NCBI RefSeq assembly: GCF_002995495.1
Contig: NZ_PVZV01000001.1
Location: 1,302,001 to 1,366,000 of the forward strand
Direction of reading: 5' to 3'
DNA length: 64,000 nucleotides
From: Actinocorallia populi
GTDB taxonomy: Bacteria > Actinomycetota > Actinomycetes > Streptosporangiales > Streptosporangiaceae
Below the pieces are notes generated by a model. The model was given only the letters and a program-made list of their open reading frames with translations, ran no database searches and was not told the DNA's origin. Shown one piece after another: positions 25,083-40,469 of the stretch (within the stretch, counting starts at the first letter, position 1; every line of letters begins with the position of its first letter). The translations under genes were made by a program, and so were the position numbers.

Positions 25083-26330
25083 GTGCGAACTTTCTTCAAA
25101 GCCGTGGTGCCACTCGCGGTAGTGGTCATGGCCGTGGCCGCCGTGGTGGTGTTCTGGCCGAGCACGCCCGTGAAACGGCTCACCGCTTACTTCACCAACA
25201 CCGTCGGCCTCTACGAGGGCGCCGACGTGACCATCCTCGGCATCCCGGTCGGGCGGGTCGACAAGGTCACCCCGGCCGGCGAGGCGGTGCGGGTCGAGCT
25301 GCACTACGAGGCCAAGTACAAGGTCCCGGCGAACGCGCAGGCCGTGATCGTCGCCCAGTCGCTGGTCTCCGACCGGTTCGTCCAGCTCACCCCGGTGTTC
25401 GAGAACGGCGCCGTCCTGCAGGACAAGGCGACGCTGGACGTCTCGCGCACCGCGGTCCCCGTCGAGGTCGACGAGGTCTCCAACAGCCTCAACGAGCTGA
25501 GCAAGGCGCTGGGCCCCGAGGGCGCCAACGCCGACGGATCGCTCTCCAAGATGCTGGAGGTGGCCGCCCGCAACCTCGACGGCAACGGCGAGGAGATCCG
25601 CGGGACCATCGGCGACACCGCCGAGGTCCTGTCGACGCTGGGCGACAACAGCGAGAACATCACCGCCTCGATCGAGAACCTCGAGGGCATCACCCAGGCC
25701 CTGGCGGACAACGACACCTCGGTGCGGCAGTTCACCGACCGCCTGGCGCAGGTCTCGGCGCAGCTGAACGGCGAGAAGGAGGAGCTCACCCAGGTGCTCC
25801 AGATCCTCGGCCCGACGCTGAAGAACGTCACCTCCTTCGTCCGCGACAACCGCAAGGCGCTGTCCTCGAACGTCAACGACCTCGCCGAGGTCACCGCGGT
25901 CCTGGTCAAGCAGCAGGAGGCGCTGGGCGAGTTCGTCCGGGTGGCGCCGGTGGGCATCAGCAACATGACCCGCGCCTACGACCCGATCTCCGGCACGCTG
26001 CACACCCGCACCAACTTCCTGCAGTTCAAGAACCCGGCGGACTGGATCTGCTCGCTGGCCTACTCGCTGGGCACCCCGGCGGACGAGTGCCTGGAGACCA
26101 TGAAGCCGATCTCCGGCGGCCTGGGCCTGGACCTGCACCTGGACATCTCGTGGATCACGGCGCTGACCACGACCTACAACCCCGAGCCGCTGCCGCCGGA
26201 CGCCTACGGGCCCAACAAGCCGAAGAAGAACGACAAGAAGTCGGACAAGTCCGCGAAGAAGACGACCTCGAACAACTCCGGCCCTGCCGACAAGACCCTC
26301 GGCGGCCTCCTGCTGGGAGGTACCTCATGA
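25083..26330 (+). CDS. MCE-family protein D
   Basis: A 415-aa subunit: anchor AVVPLAVVVMAVAAVVVFW, MCE domain (YFTNTVGLYEGADVTILGIP, AQSLVSDRFVQLTP), helical region and a Lys-rich tail (KKNDKKSDKSAKK). Start: GTG 25083 has GAGGT 5 bases upstream. GTG 25071, which would overlap the previous stop as elsewhere in the operon, is the alternative and adds 4 residues. Confidence 0.88.
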   Translation: MRTFFKAVVPLAVVVMAVAAVVVFWPSTPVKRLTAYFTNTVGLYEGADVTILGIPVGRVDKVTPAGEAVRVELHYEAKYKVPANAQAVIVAQSLVSDRFVQLTPVFENGAVLQDKATLDVSRTAVPVEVDEVSNSLNELSKALGPEGANADGSLSKMLEVAARNLDGNGEEIRGTIGDTAEVLSTLGDNSENITASIENLEGITQALADNDTSVRQFTDRLAQVSAQLNGEKEELTQVLQILGPTLKNVTSFVRDNRKALSSNVNDLAEVTAVLVKQQEALGEFVRVAPVGISNMTRAYDPISGTLHTRTNFLQFKNPADWICSLAYSLGTPADECLETMKPISGGLGLDLHLDISWITALTTTYNPEPLPPDAYGPNKPKKNDKKSDKSAKKTTSNNSGPADKTLGGLLLGGTS

Positions 26331-27526
26331 AGCGGCTGGCCCTCGCCCTCGCCGGGAGCCTGCTCCTGACCGGCTGCGGTTTCCAGGGGGTCTCCTCCGT
26401 CCCGCTGCCCGGCGGCCCCGACCTGGGGGACGACCCCTACGAGGTGAAGATCCACTTCGCCAACGTGCTGGACCTGGTGCCCCAGTCCACGGTCAAGGTC
26501 AACGACGTGTCCGTCGGCCGGGTCGAGAAGATCGAGCTGGACGGCTGGCAGGCGCGGGTGACCGTCCAGATGAACAAGGACGCCAGGCTGCCCGACAACG
26601 CCACGGCCACCATCGCCCAGACCAGCCTGCTGGGTGAGAAGTTCATCGACCTCAAGGCGCCCGCGGAGGGGCCGGTCGGCGAGCTGGGCCAGGGCGACGT
26701 GATCCCGGTGGGCCAGACCAACCGCAACACCGAGGTGGAGGAGGTGCTGTCGGCGATGTCGCTGCTGCTCAACGGCGGCGGCATCGAGCAGGTCTCCACC
26801 ATCACCAAGGAGCTCAACGCGGCGCTGTCCGGCCGCGAGGAGTCGATCAAGTCGGTGCTGCGGCGCGTCGACGTGTTCGTGGGCACCCTGGACCGGCAGC
26901 GGCACACCATCACCGACGCGCTGGACAAGATCGACCGGCTGATGGTGAAGCTGGAGGCCGAGAAGGCCACGATCGCCCAGACGATCGAGCAGACCGAGCC
27001 GGCCCTGGCGATCCTCGAGGAGAACCGGGCCGACCTCACCAAGATGCTGGTCAGCCTGTCGAAGCTCGGCGACGTGACCACCAGCGTCGTCACCCGGTCG
27101 AAGAAGGACCTGCTGGCGAACCTGAAGAACCTCCAGCCGATCCTGAAGAACCTCAACAAGACCGGTGACAAGCTGCCGGAGAACCTCGGCGCACTGTTCA
27201 CCTATCCGTTCACCGCGGACTTCAACAACACGGTGCGCGGCGACTTCGCCAACATGACCATGACGGTCTCCCTCGACTTCGAGGAGCTCGCGCACAACCT
27301 GCTGACGGGCACCGACCTCGACCCGGCGCTGAAGAAGTCGGCGAAGAAGCAGGGCGAGGCGCTGCGCGACCTGCTGACGCCGCCGAGCGTCAGCATCTCC
27401 CAGACCCCGCCCGGCGTGCTGGGCGCCGGCGACGAGCCCGGGTTCGGCGGTTCGCCGCTGCCCACCATCGGGATGGAGGACACCGACACCGAGGTGAACT
27501 CCCTGATCATGGGAGGCCTTTCGTGA
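26327..27526 (+). CDS. MCE-family lipoprotein E
   Basis: A 399-aa subunit with a lipoprotein signal (lipobox LTGC, Cys17) in place of the transmembrane anchor, as in the MceE (LprK-like) subunit of mycobacterial operons. The MCE domain follows (KIHFANVLDLVPQSTVKVND, QTSLLGEKFIDLKAP), then long helices rich in charged residues. ATG 26327 overlaps the previous stop (ATGA) with GGGAGG upstream. Confidence 0.9.
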   Translation: MKRLALALAGSLLLTGCGFQGVSSVPLPGGPDLGDDPYEVKIHFANVLDLVPQSTVKVNDVSVGRVEKIELDGWQARVTVQMNKDARLPDNATATIAQTSLLGEKFIDLKAPAEGPVGELGQGDVIPVGQTNRNTEVEEVLSAMSLLLNGGGIEQVSTITKELNAALSGREESIKSVLRRVDVFVGTLDRQRHTITDALDKIDRLMVKLEAEKATIAQTIEQTEPALAILEENRADLTKMLVSLSKLGDVTTSVVTRSKKDLLANLKNLQPILKNLNKTGDKLPENLGALFTYPFTADFNNTVRGDFANMTMTVSLDFEELAHNLLTGTDLDPALKKSAKKQGEALRDLLTPPSVSISQTPPGVLGAGDEPGFGGSPLPTIGMEDTDTEVNSLIMGGLS

Positions 27527-28908
27527 TCCTCAAGCGTGGTGTCAAGATCCAGCTCCTGGTCTTCGCGATCATCACCGTCCTGGGCGTCACCTACACGGCG
27601 GTCCGGTACATCGGGGTGGGCGGCTCGCTGTTCGACCGCACCTACACCGCCTATGTGGAACTGCCCGACTCCGGCGGCGCCTTCACCAACTCCGAGGTGA
27701 CCTACCGCGGCGTGACGGTGGGCCGGGTCGGCCCGATCAAGCTCGTCCCGGGCGGCGTCCGGATCGAGATGGAGATCGAGAAGGGCGCCCGGATCCCCCG
27801 CGACACCCTCGCGGTGGTCGCCAACCGCTCCGCGGTCGGCGAGCAGTACATCGACCTGCAGCCGCGGTCGGACGACGGGCCCTTCCTCGACGAGGGCCGC
27901 GCCCACACGATCCCCGCGGCCAACACCCGGATCCCGGTCAAGACCTCCGACCTGCTGATCAACGTCGACAAGACCGTGGCCTCGGTGGACACCGAGGACC
28001 TGCGGACCATCGTCGACGAGCTGGACAAGGCGTTCAACGGCTCCGGCTCGGACCTGCAGTCGATCATCGACGACAGCGGCAAGATCATCCGCGAGATGGA
28101 CGAGAACTTCGAGACCACCCGCGACCTGCTGGACAACAGCAAGATCGTGCTGAACACCCAGAAGGACAAGGGCTCGTCGATCAGGAACTTCGCCCGGGAG
28201 CTGGCCGCCCTCACCGACACGATCCGGGAGAACGACGGCAACATCCGGGAGACGATCGACGCCACCGTCCCGGCCACCGAGCAGGTCGACAAGCTGGTGG
28301 ACGGCCTGTCGGACGACCTGCCGGTGCTGCTGGCCAACCTGTCCACCACCGGTCAGGTGCTCACCGCCAACCAGGACTCGCTCCGCTCCCTGCTGATCGC
28401 GCTGCCGTTCACGGTGGCCGGTTCGCAGACGATCCTGCCGGGCGACGGCTACCAGCACATGGGCCTGGCCCTGAACATCGACAGCCCGGCCCCCTGCACC
28501 GAGGGCTACGAGAACACCAAGCCGCGCTGGCCGCAGGACACCAAGGAGATCCCGGCCCGCACCGACATCGGCTGCACCGCGCCGAAGAACTCCCAGACCG
28601 CGGTCCGCGGCGCGCGCAACGCCCCCGAGTCGCGGCCGTTCATGAAGCTGCCCCCCGGCGCGCTGGACGGCGCCGGCGAGCCGCCCGCGGCCAGCACGCG
28701 CCAGACCGGGACGGACGCCGAGGAGCAGAGCCGGCCGGTGTACCAGACGAATTCGACCAAATCGGTCTTCGTGACCGGTTACGATCCGACGTCCGGCAAG
28801 TACGTCGGCCCGGACGGAGTGACCTACACCATCGGTTCCTCCGGCGGAACCAAGAGCCTGTTGGGGGATGAGTCGTGGAAGTGGCTGCTGCTGGGCCCGC
28901 TGTCGTGA
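27523..28908 (+). CDS. MCE-family protein F
   Basis: A 461-aa last MCE subunit: anchor VKIQLLVFAIITVLGVTYTA, MCE domain (VELPDSGGAFTNSEVTYRGVTVG, NRSAVGEQYIDLQP), helical region and a long Pro/Thr/Gly-rich C-terminal segment with cysteines (PAPCTEGYEN, DIGCTAPKN). It is the longest of the six, as usual for MceF. GTG 27523 overlaps the previous stop. Confidence 0.9.
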   Translation: MILKRGVKIQLLVFAIITVLGVTYTAVRYIGVGGSLFDRTYTAYVELPDSGGAFTNSEVTYRGVTVGRVGPIKLVPGGVRIEMEIEKGARIPRDTLAVVANRSAVGEQYIDLQPRSDDGPFLDEGRAHTIPAANTRIPVKTSDLLINVDKTVASVDTEDLRTIVDELDKAFNGSGSDLQSIIDDSGKIIREMDENFETTRDLLDNSKIVLNTQKDKGSSIRNFARELAALTDTIRENDGNIRETIDATVPATEQVDKLVDGLSDDLPVLLANLSTTGQVLTANQDSLRSLLIALPFTVAGSQTILPGDGYQHMGLALNIDSPAPCTEGYENTKPRWPQDTKEIPARTDIGCTAPKNSQTAVRGARNAPESRPFMKLPPGALDGAGEPPAASTRQTGTDAEEQSRPVYQTNSTKSVFVTGYDPTSGKYVGPDGVTYTIGSSGGTKSLLGDESWKWLLLGPLS

Positions 28909-29402
28909 AAGGCGGCGGCCGGTGGAGGACGATCACGGTGGCGGTGCTCGCCGTGGTCGCCCTCGGGCTGCTCGGCGGCGGGATCTACCCGCCCGTCGCC
29001 AAGGGGATCGCGTCCGCGAGCGCGGCGGACGACCGGGACGCCATCCTCCAGGCGGCCCGCCAGGTCGGACTGAACCTGATGTCCATGGACCACAAGACGA
29101 TCGAGCAGGACACCCAGCGGGTCCTCAGCGGCAGCACCGGGACGTTCAAGGACCAGTACGCCGCGCAGACCAAGACGTTCATCGAGGAGATCACCAAGAA
29201 CCAGGCCACCTCGCAGGCCCAGGTCCTCGGAGCCGGCGTCACCGACTACGACGACGACTCGGCCGAGGTGATCGTCGCGGTGTCCGCGGTCGTCACCAGC
29301 CCGTCCGTGCCCAACGGCACCCCCCGCAACATGCGCTTCCTGATCGAGATGAGCAAGGTCGACGGGAAGTGGCTGGCCTCGAAGTTCGGAGTGATCCAGT
29401 GA
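28905..29402 (+). CDS. Mce-associated membrane protein 1
   Basis: A 165-aa protein with one N-terminal span (ITVAVLAVVALGLLGGGIYPP) and an extracytoplasmic NTF2-like Mce-associated domain (RDAILQAARQVGLNLMSMDH, ending FLIEMSKVDGKWLASKFGVIQ). Such proteins follow mce genes in mycobacteria, where they stabilise the Mce complex. GTG 28905 overlaps the MceF stop; an in-frame GTG at 28875 is less likely. Confidence 0.85.
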   Translation: MKGGGRWRTITVAVLAVVALGLLGGGIYPPVAKGIASASAADDRDAILQAARQVGLNLMSMDHKTIEQDTQRVLSGSTGTFKDQYAAQTKTFIEEITKNQATSQAQVLGAGVTDYDDDSAEVIVAVSAVVTSPSVPNGTPRNMRFLIEMSKVDGKWLASKFGVIQ

Positions 29403-30265
29403 AGCTCGACAAGCTCCAGGACAAGGACCTGCCCGAGGAGGCCGCGGCCGAGGAGGCCGGGTCCGAGCCGGCCGAGGAGGTCGTCGAGGGCCAGCTCTCG
29501 CTGATGGAGACCGAAGAGGCCGAGGAGACCGGAGAGGCCGAGGGGTCCGAAGATCCTGAGGGGTCCGCGGAGCCCGAGGAGCCCGAGGGCGCCGAGGCGT
29601 CCGGGGAGGGCACCGCGGAGGCCGAGGACGCCGAGGAGTCCGAGAAGGACGCCGAGGCCGCCCAGGACGACGACGGGGAGGCGGGGGAGGCCGAGGAGGC
29701 CGAAGCCGGTGCGGCCGCGGCGTCGAAGAAGAAGGCGTCCAAGGCCGGGAAGCCGAAGAAGAAGGCGCTCCGGCCCGCGCGGGTCCGCCGGGACGCCCCG
29801 CTGTGGTCGGTGATCGTCATGGCGGTGGCCGTGATCGGCCTCGCCGCCGGGACCTTCGTGCTGCGGGCCGGGTCGGGGGAGACCCTCACCAGGGACGAGG
29901 TGGACAAGGCGGTGCGCACGGCGGCGGCGACCGCCCAGCACATCTCCTCGTGGGACTACCGGACGATCGAGAGCGACACCAAGCAGGTGCTCGGCGAGAC
30001 CACCGGGGACTTCCGCGAGGCGTACGAGAAGAGCGCGGTCAAGCTCCTGGAGAGCGCTCCGGAGCAGGAGGCCGTCACGGTCGGGCTGACCAGCAAGGCC
30101 GGCGTGGAGTCGGTGAGCAAGGGCCAGGTCAAGGTTCTGGTCTTCCTCAACCAGCAGACCACCAGGAAGGACGCCGACGCGCACATCGAGCAGCACCGGC
30201 TTCTGCTGACTATGGTGGAGAAAGATGGGGAATGGCTGGTGTCCAAGCTGGACATCCTGGGCTGA
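29399..30265 (+). CDS. Mce-associated membrane protein 2 with long acidic N-terminus
   Basis: A 288-aa paralogue of the preceding protein. About 115 N-terminal residues are very acidic (Glu/Ala/Asp repeats) and presumably cytosolic and disordered. They are followed by a Lys-rich patch (SKKKASKAGKPKKKALRP), a single span (VIVMAVAVIGLAAGTFVL) and the Mce-associated domain (WDYRTIESDTKQVLGETTG, LLTMVEKDGEWLVSKLDILG). The acidic/basic head could contact the ATPase or other cytosolic partners (inference). GTG 29399 overlaps the previous stop. Confidence 0.85.
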   Translation: MKLDKLQDKDLPEEAAAEEAGSEPAEEVVEGQLSLMETEEAEETGEAEGSEDPEGSAEPEEPEGAEASGEGTAEAEDAEESEKDAEAAQDDDGEAGEAEEAEAGAAAASKKKASKAGKPKKKALRPARVRRDAPLWSVIVMAVAVIGLAAGTFVLRAGSGETLTRDEVDKAVRTAAATAQHISSWDYRTIESDTKQVLGETTGDFREAYEKSAVKLLESAPEQEAVTVGLTSKAGVESVSKGQVKVLVFLNQQTTRKDADAHIEQHRLLLTMVEKDGEWLVSKLDILG

Positions 30266-30305
30266 CGCCCCGCGACCCCCGGTCAAGATCTTTTTAGTGG
30301 TCCTT

Positions 30306-30346
30306 GGGCTGCTCCTCCCGCGGGGGGAGCGGCCCTGCCTGTTTTT
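30306..30346 (+). terminator. Terminator after the mce operon
   Basis: GGGCTGCTCCTCCC (30306-30319) pairs with GGGGGAGCGGCCC (two G-T pairs) and is followed by TGCCTGTTTTT. Confidence 0.8.
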
Positions 30347-30502
30347 CGGGCGGATTTATGGTTATTCCATGTGATGCTCGTCTCCAAACTATGAGCCTTG
30401 TCACTGCTGCTCAGAGCCCGAAAAGTCCCTGTGCGGCCTTGACTTGGCAGCCCTGAGGGACGATGCTGCGAGGCAACTGTGATGTGCATAGCGAACGTAG
30501 GC

Positions 30503-30531
30503 TTGCCAGCGGTGTAGCACTCGGCTACACT
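30503..30531 (+). promoter_or_regulatory. rpoBC promoter
   Basis: TTGCCA (30503-30508), a 17-base spacer and TACACT (30526-30531). The promoter overlaps the inverted repeat GTGTAGC-ACTCG-GCTACAC (30512-30530), a possible protein-binding site. About 165 bases of untranslated leader precede rpoB; the rest of the 30347-30704 gap shows no gene. Confidence 0.6.
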
Positions 30532-30704
30532 GCCCCTTTGCGCTGCCCTTTAGCTATCCTCCGTGCAACCATGCCGTGATCTTGGTGCCGCGATCCGGTC
30601 TCCAGCAGTTCCAGAGCCAGTCGCCAGCCACATGTCACGGGTTTTTCGGGGATGCATTGGCGTGCACGTCGACAGTCCGCCGCGAGCCCTCGGAAGGACC
30701 ACTC

Positions 30705-34175
<3,471 letters not shown>

Positions 34176-34186
34176 GAGGGGAGCCA

Positions 34187-38077
<3,891 letters not shown>

Positions 38078-38088
38078 TCCCCGTTCCA

Positions 38089-38133
38089 CGGCGGACGCCC
38101 CGGGCACCTTCGAGGTGCCCGGGGCGTCCGCCG
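38089..38133 (+). terminator. Very strong terminator after rpoC
   Basis: A perfect 21-bp stem (38089-38109 with 38113-38133) around the 3-base loop TCG, followed by TTTGCGG. It is the longest perfect hairpin I found in the window. Confidence 0.9.
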
Positions 38134-38154
38134 TTTGCGGTTAGGGTCGCTCCC

Positions 38155-38250
38155 ATGGGACTGGCGAACGTGGTCGTGGTGGTGGGCGTGCTGGCGCTCG
38201 TGGCGGTGGGGTGCCTGGTGCTGATCAGGGCTCTGGGGCGGCTGGGGTAG
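38155..38250 (+). CDS. Possible 31-aa single-span membrane microprotein
   Basis: ATG 38155 opens MGLANVVVVVGVLALVAVGC-type sequence, then LVLIRALGRLG and a stop. One transmembrane helix ends in a basic tail. There is no good ribosome site. It sits between the rpoC terminator and the nitrobindin gene, 16 bases upstream of the latter. It could be a real small protein or a chance frame. Confidence 0.3.
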   Translation: MGLANVVVVVGVLALVAVGCLVLIRALGRLG

Positions 38251-38266
38251 CACTACGCTGGAAGTC

Positions 38267-38791
38267 ATGGAGATTGTGTTCGAGCATGAGCTGCACCCCG
38301 ACCTCAAGGCGCTGGAATGGCTGGTGGGGACCTGGGAGGGGGACGGGATCGGTGACTACCCGACGATCGAGCAGTTCCGGTTCACGCAGCAGATCTCGTT
38401 CACGCACATCGGGAAGCCCTACCTGATCTACACGAGCCGCACCTGGCTGCTGGACGAGAACTTCAAGCAGGGCCGGGCGCTGGCCATGGAGACCGGGTTC
38501 TGGCGGGTTCCGGGCGGCGGCCGCGAGGTGGAGGTGCTGCTGTCGCACCCCACGGGGATCCAGGAGATCTACACCGGTGAGGTGGCCTTCCACAAGGTGG
38601 AGCTGGTCACGGACGTGGTGGCGCGCACGCAGACCGCCAAGGAGGTGACCGGGGGCAAGCGGCTGTACGGGCTGTTCCCGGCCAAGGACGGCGAGGCGGA
38701 GCGGGACCTGGGCTGGGTGTACGAGATGGCGGCCCAGGGGCAGCCGATGCAGGTGCACATGTCGGCGCAGCTGAAGAAGGCGCGGCAGTAG
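38267..38791 (+). CDS. Nitrobindin-family heme-binding protein (FABP-like)
   Basis: A 174-aa 10-stranded barrel protein of the nitrobindin (THAP4-like, formerly DUF1794) family, which binds ferric heme and isomerises peroxynitrite to nitrate. It shows the N-terminal LVGTWEGDGIGDYPTIE and the C-terminal proximal histidine H164 in QVHMSAQLKK. It is cytosolic. ATG 38267 has weak ribosome-binding signals. It lies next to nur and ygfZ; the minus-strand small transcript ends just after its 3' end. Confidence 0.85.
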   Translation: MEIVFEHELHPDLKALEWLVGTWEGDGIGDYPTIEQFRFTQQISFTHIGKPYLIYTSRTWLLDENFKQGRALAMETGFWRVPGGGREVEVLLSHPTGIQEIYTGEVAFHKVELVTDVVARTQTAKEVTGGKRLYGLFPAKDGEAERDLGWVYEMAAQGQPMQVHMSAQLKKARQ

Positions 38792-38796
38792 CGGAG

Positions 38797-38977
38797 AAAA
38801 GGGCGATCCCCGGACCATTCCCTGAGTGGGAGCCGTCAGGACTGGACGGCGGTCCGGGGATCGGGTGTCTGCTGGAGATTCGCCAGGAGACTCATGTCCC
38901 GAGCGGGCGCTCCTAGCGAGCAGCCACCTCGCAAGTCCTCGCATGAATCATGTTGTGGACCACCTCCTTTCCTGCGT
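38797..38977 (-). ncRNA. Candidate minus-strand small transcript with own promoter and terminator
   Basis: On the minus strand, TTGCCC (39012-39007), a 17-base spacer and TAGTTT (38989-38984) form a promoter. A hairpin, CGATCCCCGGACC/GGTCCGGGGATCG (38804-38816 with 38851-38863), followed by CCCTTTTCTCC, is a textbook intrinsic terminator. A second hairpin, GCCGTC/GACGGC, sits in its loop. The ends are inferred. The transcript contains a 12-codon ORF with a perfect ribosome site. It is divergent from nur and convergent with the nitrobindin gene. I do not recognise it as a known RNA family. Confidence 0.55.
38913..38951 (-). CDS. 12-codon ORF in the small transcript (possible leader peptide)
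   Basis: ATG 38951 encodes MIHARTCEVAAR and stops at TAG 38913. AAAGGAGGT lies upstream on the same strand, with 11 bases between AGGAGG and the ATG. An upstream in-frame GTG directly abuts the ribosome site and is not usable. The strength of the ribosome site on so short a frame is what makes it notable; function unknown. Confidence 0.45.
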   Translation of the reverse strand: MIHARTCEVAAR

Positions 38978-39030
38978 GACCCGAAACTATGCGATGGTCC
39001 GGGACAGGGCAAACGATTTATCCCGCGGCA

Positions 39031-39042
39031 TAGGATCGGGGT
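39031..39042 (+). promoter_or_regulatory. Candidate -10 element of a leaderless nur message
   Basis: TAGGAT (39031-39036) lies six bases before the nur ATG (39043), which places the transcription start at or next to the start codon. No separate ribosome site is present. Confidence 0.4.
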
Positions 39043-39459
39043 ATGGCAGAGACCACCTGGCAGGAGGAGCTGCGTTCCCGCGGCTACCGGGTGACACCGC
39101 AGCGCCAGCTCGTCCTGGAAGCGGTCGCCTCGCTGGAGCACGGGACACCCGAGGAGATCTGCGCCGAGGTGCAGCGCACCGCCAAGGGCGTGAACATCTC
39201 CACGATCTACCGGACGCTGGAGCTCCTGGAGGAGCTCGGCCTGGTCAAGCACGCGCATGTCGGGCACGGTCCGCCGAACTACCACCTGTCCACCGAGGCC
39301 GATCACGTGCACCTGCGCTGCCGCGGCTGCGGCAGGGTCGAGGACGTGCCGCCCTCCGTCGCGGACGGCCTGGTGCAGGCCCTGGAGACGGGATACGGCT
39401 TCGAGACCGATGTCCACCATCTGACGGTTTTTGGACGGTGTGGAGAGTGCCGGAAATGA
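39043..39459 (+). CDS. nur: Fur-family regulator, nickel-responsive Nur type
   Basis: A 138-aa metal-dependent repressor. The winged helix covers 1-80 (RVTPQRQLVLEAVASLEHG, NISTIYRTLELLEELGLV). The nickel-site histidines of Streptomyces Nur (H70, H72, H126) occur here at exactly the same positions, and so do H33, H88 and H90 of the second metal site; position 86, also a ligand there, is Ala here. The structural CxxC pairs are C93/C96 and C133/C136. Nur represses nickel uptake and iron superoxide dismutase when nickel is present (family knowledge). It is coupled to ygfZ by an ATGA overlap. Confidence 0.8.
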   Translation: MAETTWQEELRSRGYRVTPQRQLVLEAVASLEHGTPEEICAEVQRTAKGVNISTIYRTLELLEELGLVKHAHVGHGPPNYHLSTEADHVHLRCRGCGRVEDVPPSVADGLVQALETGYGFETDVHHLTVFGRCGECRK

Positions 39460-40403
39460 CGTTCTACGCAGAGGCTCCCGATGAGGCGCTGGCCGCCCAC
39501 TTCGGCGACCCGTACGCCGAGCAGAAGGCGCTGGAGGCCGGTTCGGCCGTGGTCGCCAGGTCCAACCGGGGCGTGGTCCGCGTCGCGGGCCCGGACCGCC
39601 TGTCGTGGCTGCACAGCCTGCTCACCCAGCATCTGGCGGGCCTGCGCCCGGGGGAGGCGGCCGAGGCGCTGCTGCTGAGCCCGAACGGCCACCTGGAGCA
39701 CCACCTGTCCCTGGTGGACGACGGCGAGGCCGTGTGGGCGCACGTGGAGCCCGGCACCGCCCCGGCGCTGGCGGCCTTCCTGGAGCGGATGAAGTTCCTG
39801 CTGCGGGTCGAGGTCGCCGACGTCTCCGGTGAGTACGAGGTGGTCACCGGCGCCGGGCTGGAGGGGGAGCGGGCCCTGCCCGACGTCGCGGGCATGACGA
39901 GCCTGATCGTCCCGCGCGGCACGGAGGTCGCCGACCGTTCGCCCGCCGGGATCTGGGCGTACGAGGCGCTGCGGATCGCCGCGCACAAGGCCAGGTTCGG
40001 CCTCGACACCGACCACAAGACGATCCCGCACGAGATCGGCTTCATCGACACGGCGGTGCACCTGGACAAGGGCTGCTACCGGGGGCAGGAGACCGTGGCC
40101 CGGGTGCACAACCTGGGCCGCCCGCCGCGCCGCCTGGTCTTCCTGCACCTGGACGGCAGCGCCGACAGGCTGCCCGCGCGCGGCTCCGACCTGGAGCTGG
40201 ACGGCCGCCGGGTGGGGTTCGTCGGGTCCGCCGCCCGGCACCACGAGCTGGGCCCGATCGCGCTCGCCCTGGTGAAACGAAACGTGCCTGTCGAGGCGCA
40301 GCTGACCGCCGATGGGGTCGCCGCGGCCCAGGAGGTCGTGGTCTCGCCGGACACGGGGGCCAATGTGACGATCGATCCGGCGCTGCGGGGCCGCCGCCTG
40401 TGA
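39456..40403 (+). CDS. ygfZ: YgfZ/GcvT-domain protein
   Basis: A 315-aa folate-binding protein of the YgfZ family, which supports synthesis and repair of iron-sulfur clusters. The signature KGCYRGQE starts at K205, with the reactive C207, and the GcvT-like N-terminal fold contains DRLSWLHSLLTQ and LLLSPNGHLEHH. ATG 39456 overlaps the nur stop (ATGA), so both come from one message; a link between nickel/iron control and Fe-S repair is inference. Confidence 0.9.
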   Translation: MTFYAEAPDEALAAHFGDPYAEQKALEAGSAVVARSNRGVVRVAGPDRLSWLHSLLTQHLAGLRPGEAAEALLLSPNGHLEHHLSLVDDGEAVWAHVEPGTAPALAAFLERMKFLLRVEVADVSGEYEVVTGAGLEGERALPDVAGMTSLIVPRGTEVADRSPAGIWAYEALRIAAHKARFGLDTDHKTIPHEIGFIDTAVHLDKGCYRGQETVARVHNLGRPPRRLVFLHLDGSADRLPARGSDLELDGRRVGFVGSAARHHELGPIALALVKRNVPVEAQLTADGVAAAQEVVVSPDTGANVTIDPALRGRRL

Positions 40404-40469
40404 TTACCTTCGCGGATCTGGGATAAACAAAGATCGAGGTGTGCTTCCGAAAGAAGGCGGTACGCGATC

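Noticed and set aside
38952-39042. Nur box (TTGCAA-type palindrome) near nur
   Set aside because: Only weak half matches were found (GGCAA, TTATC); not enough for a claim of autoregulation.
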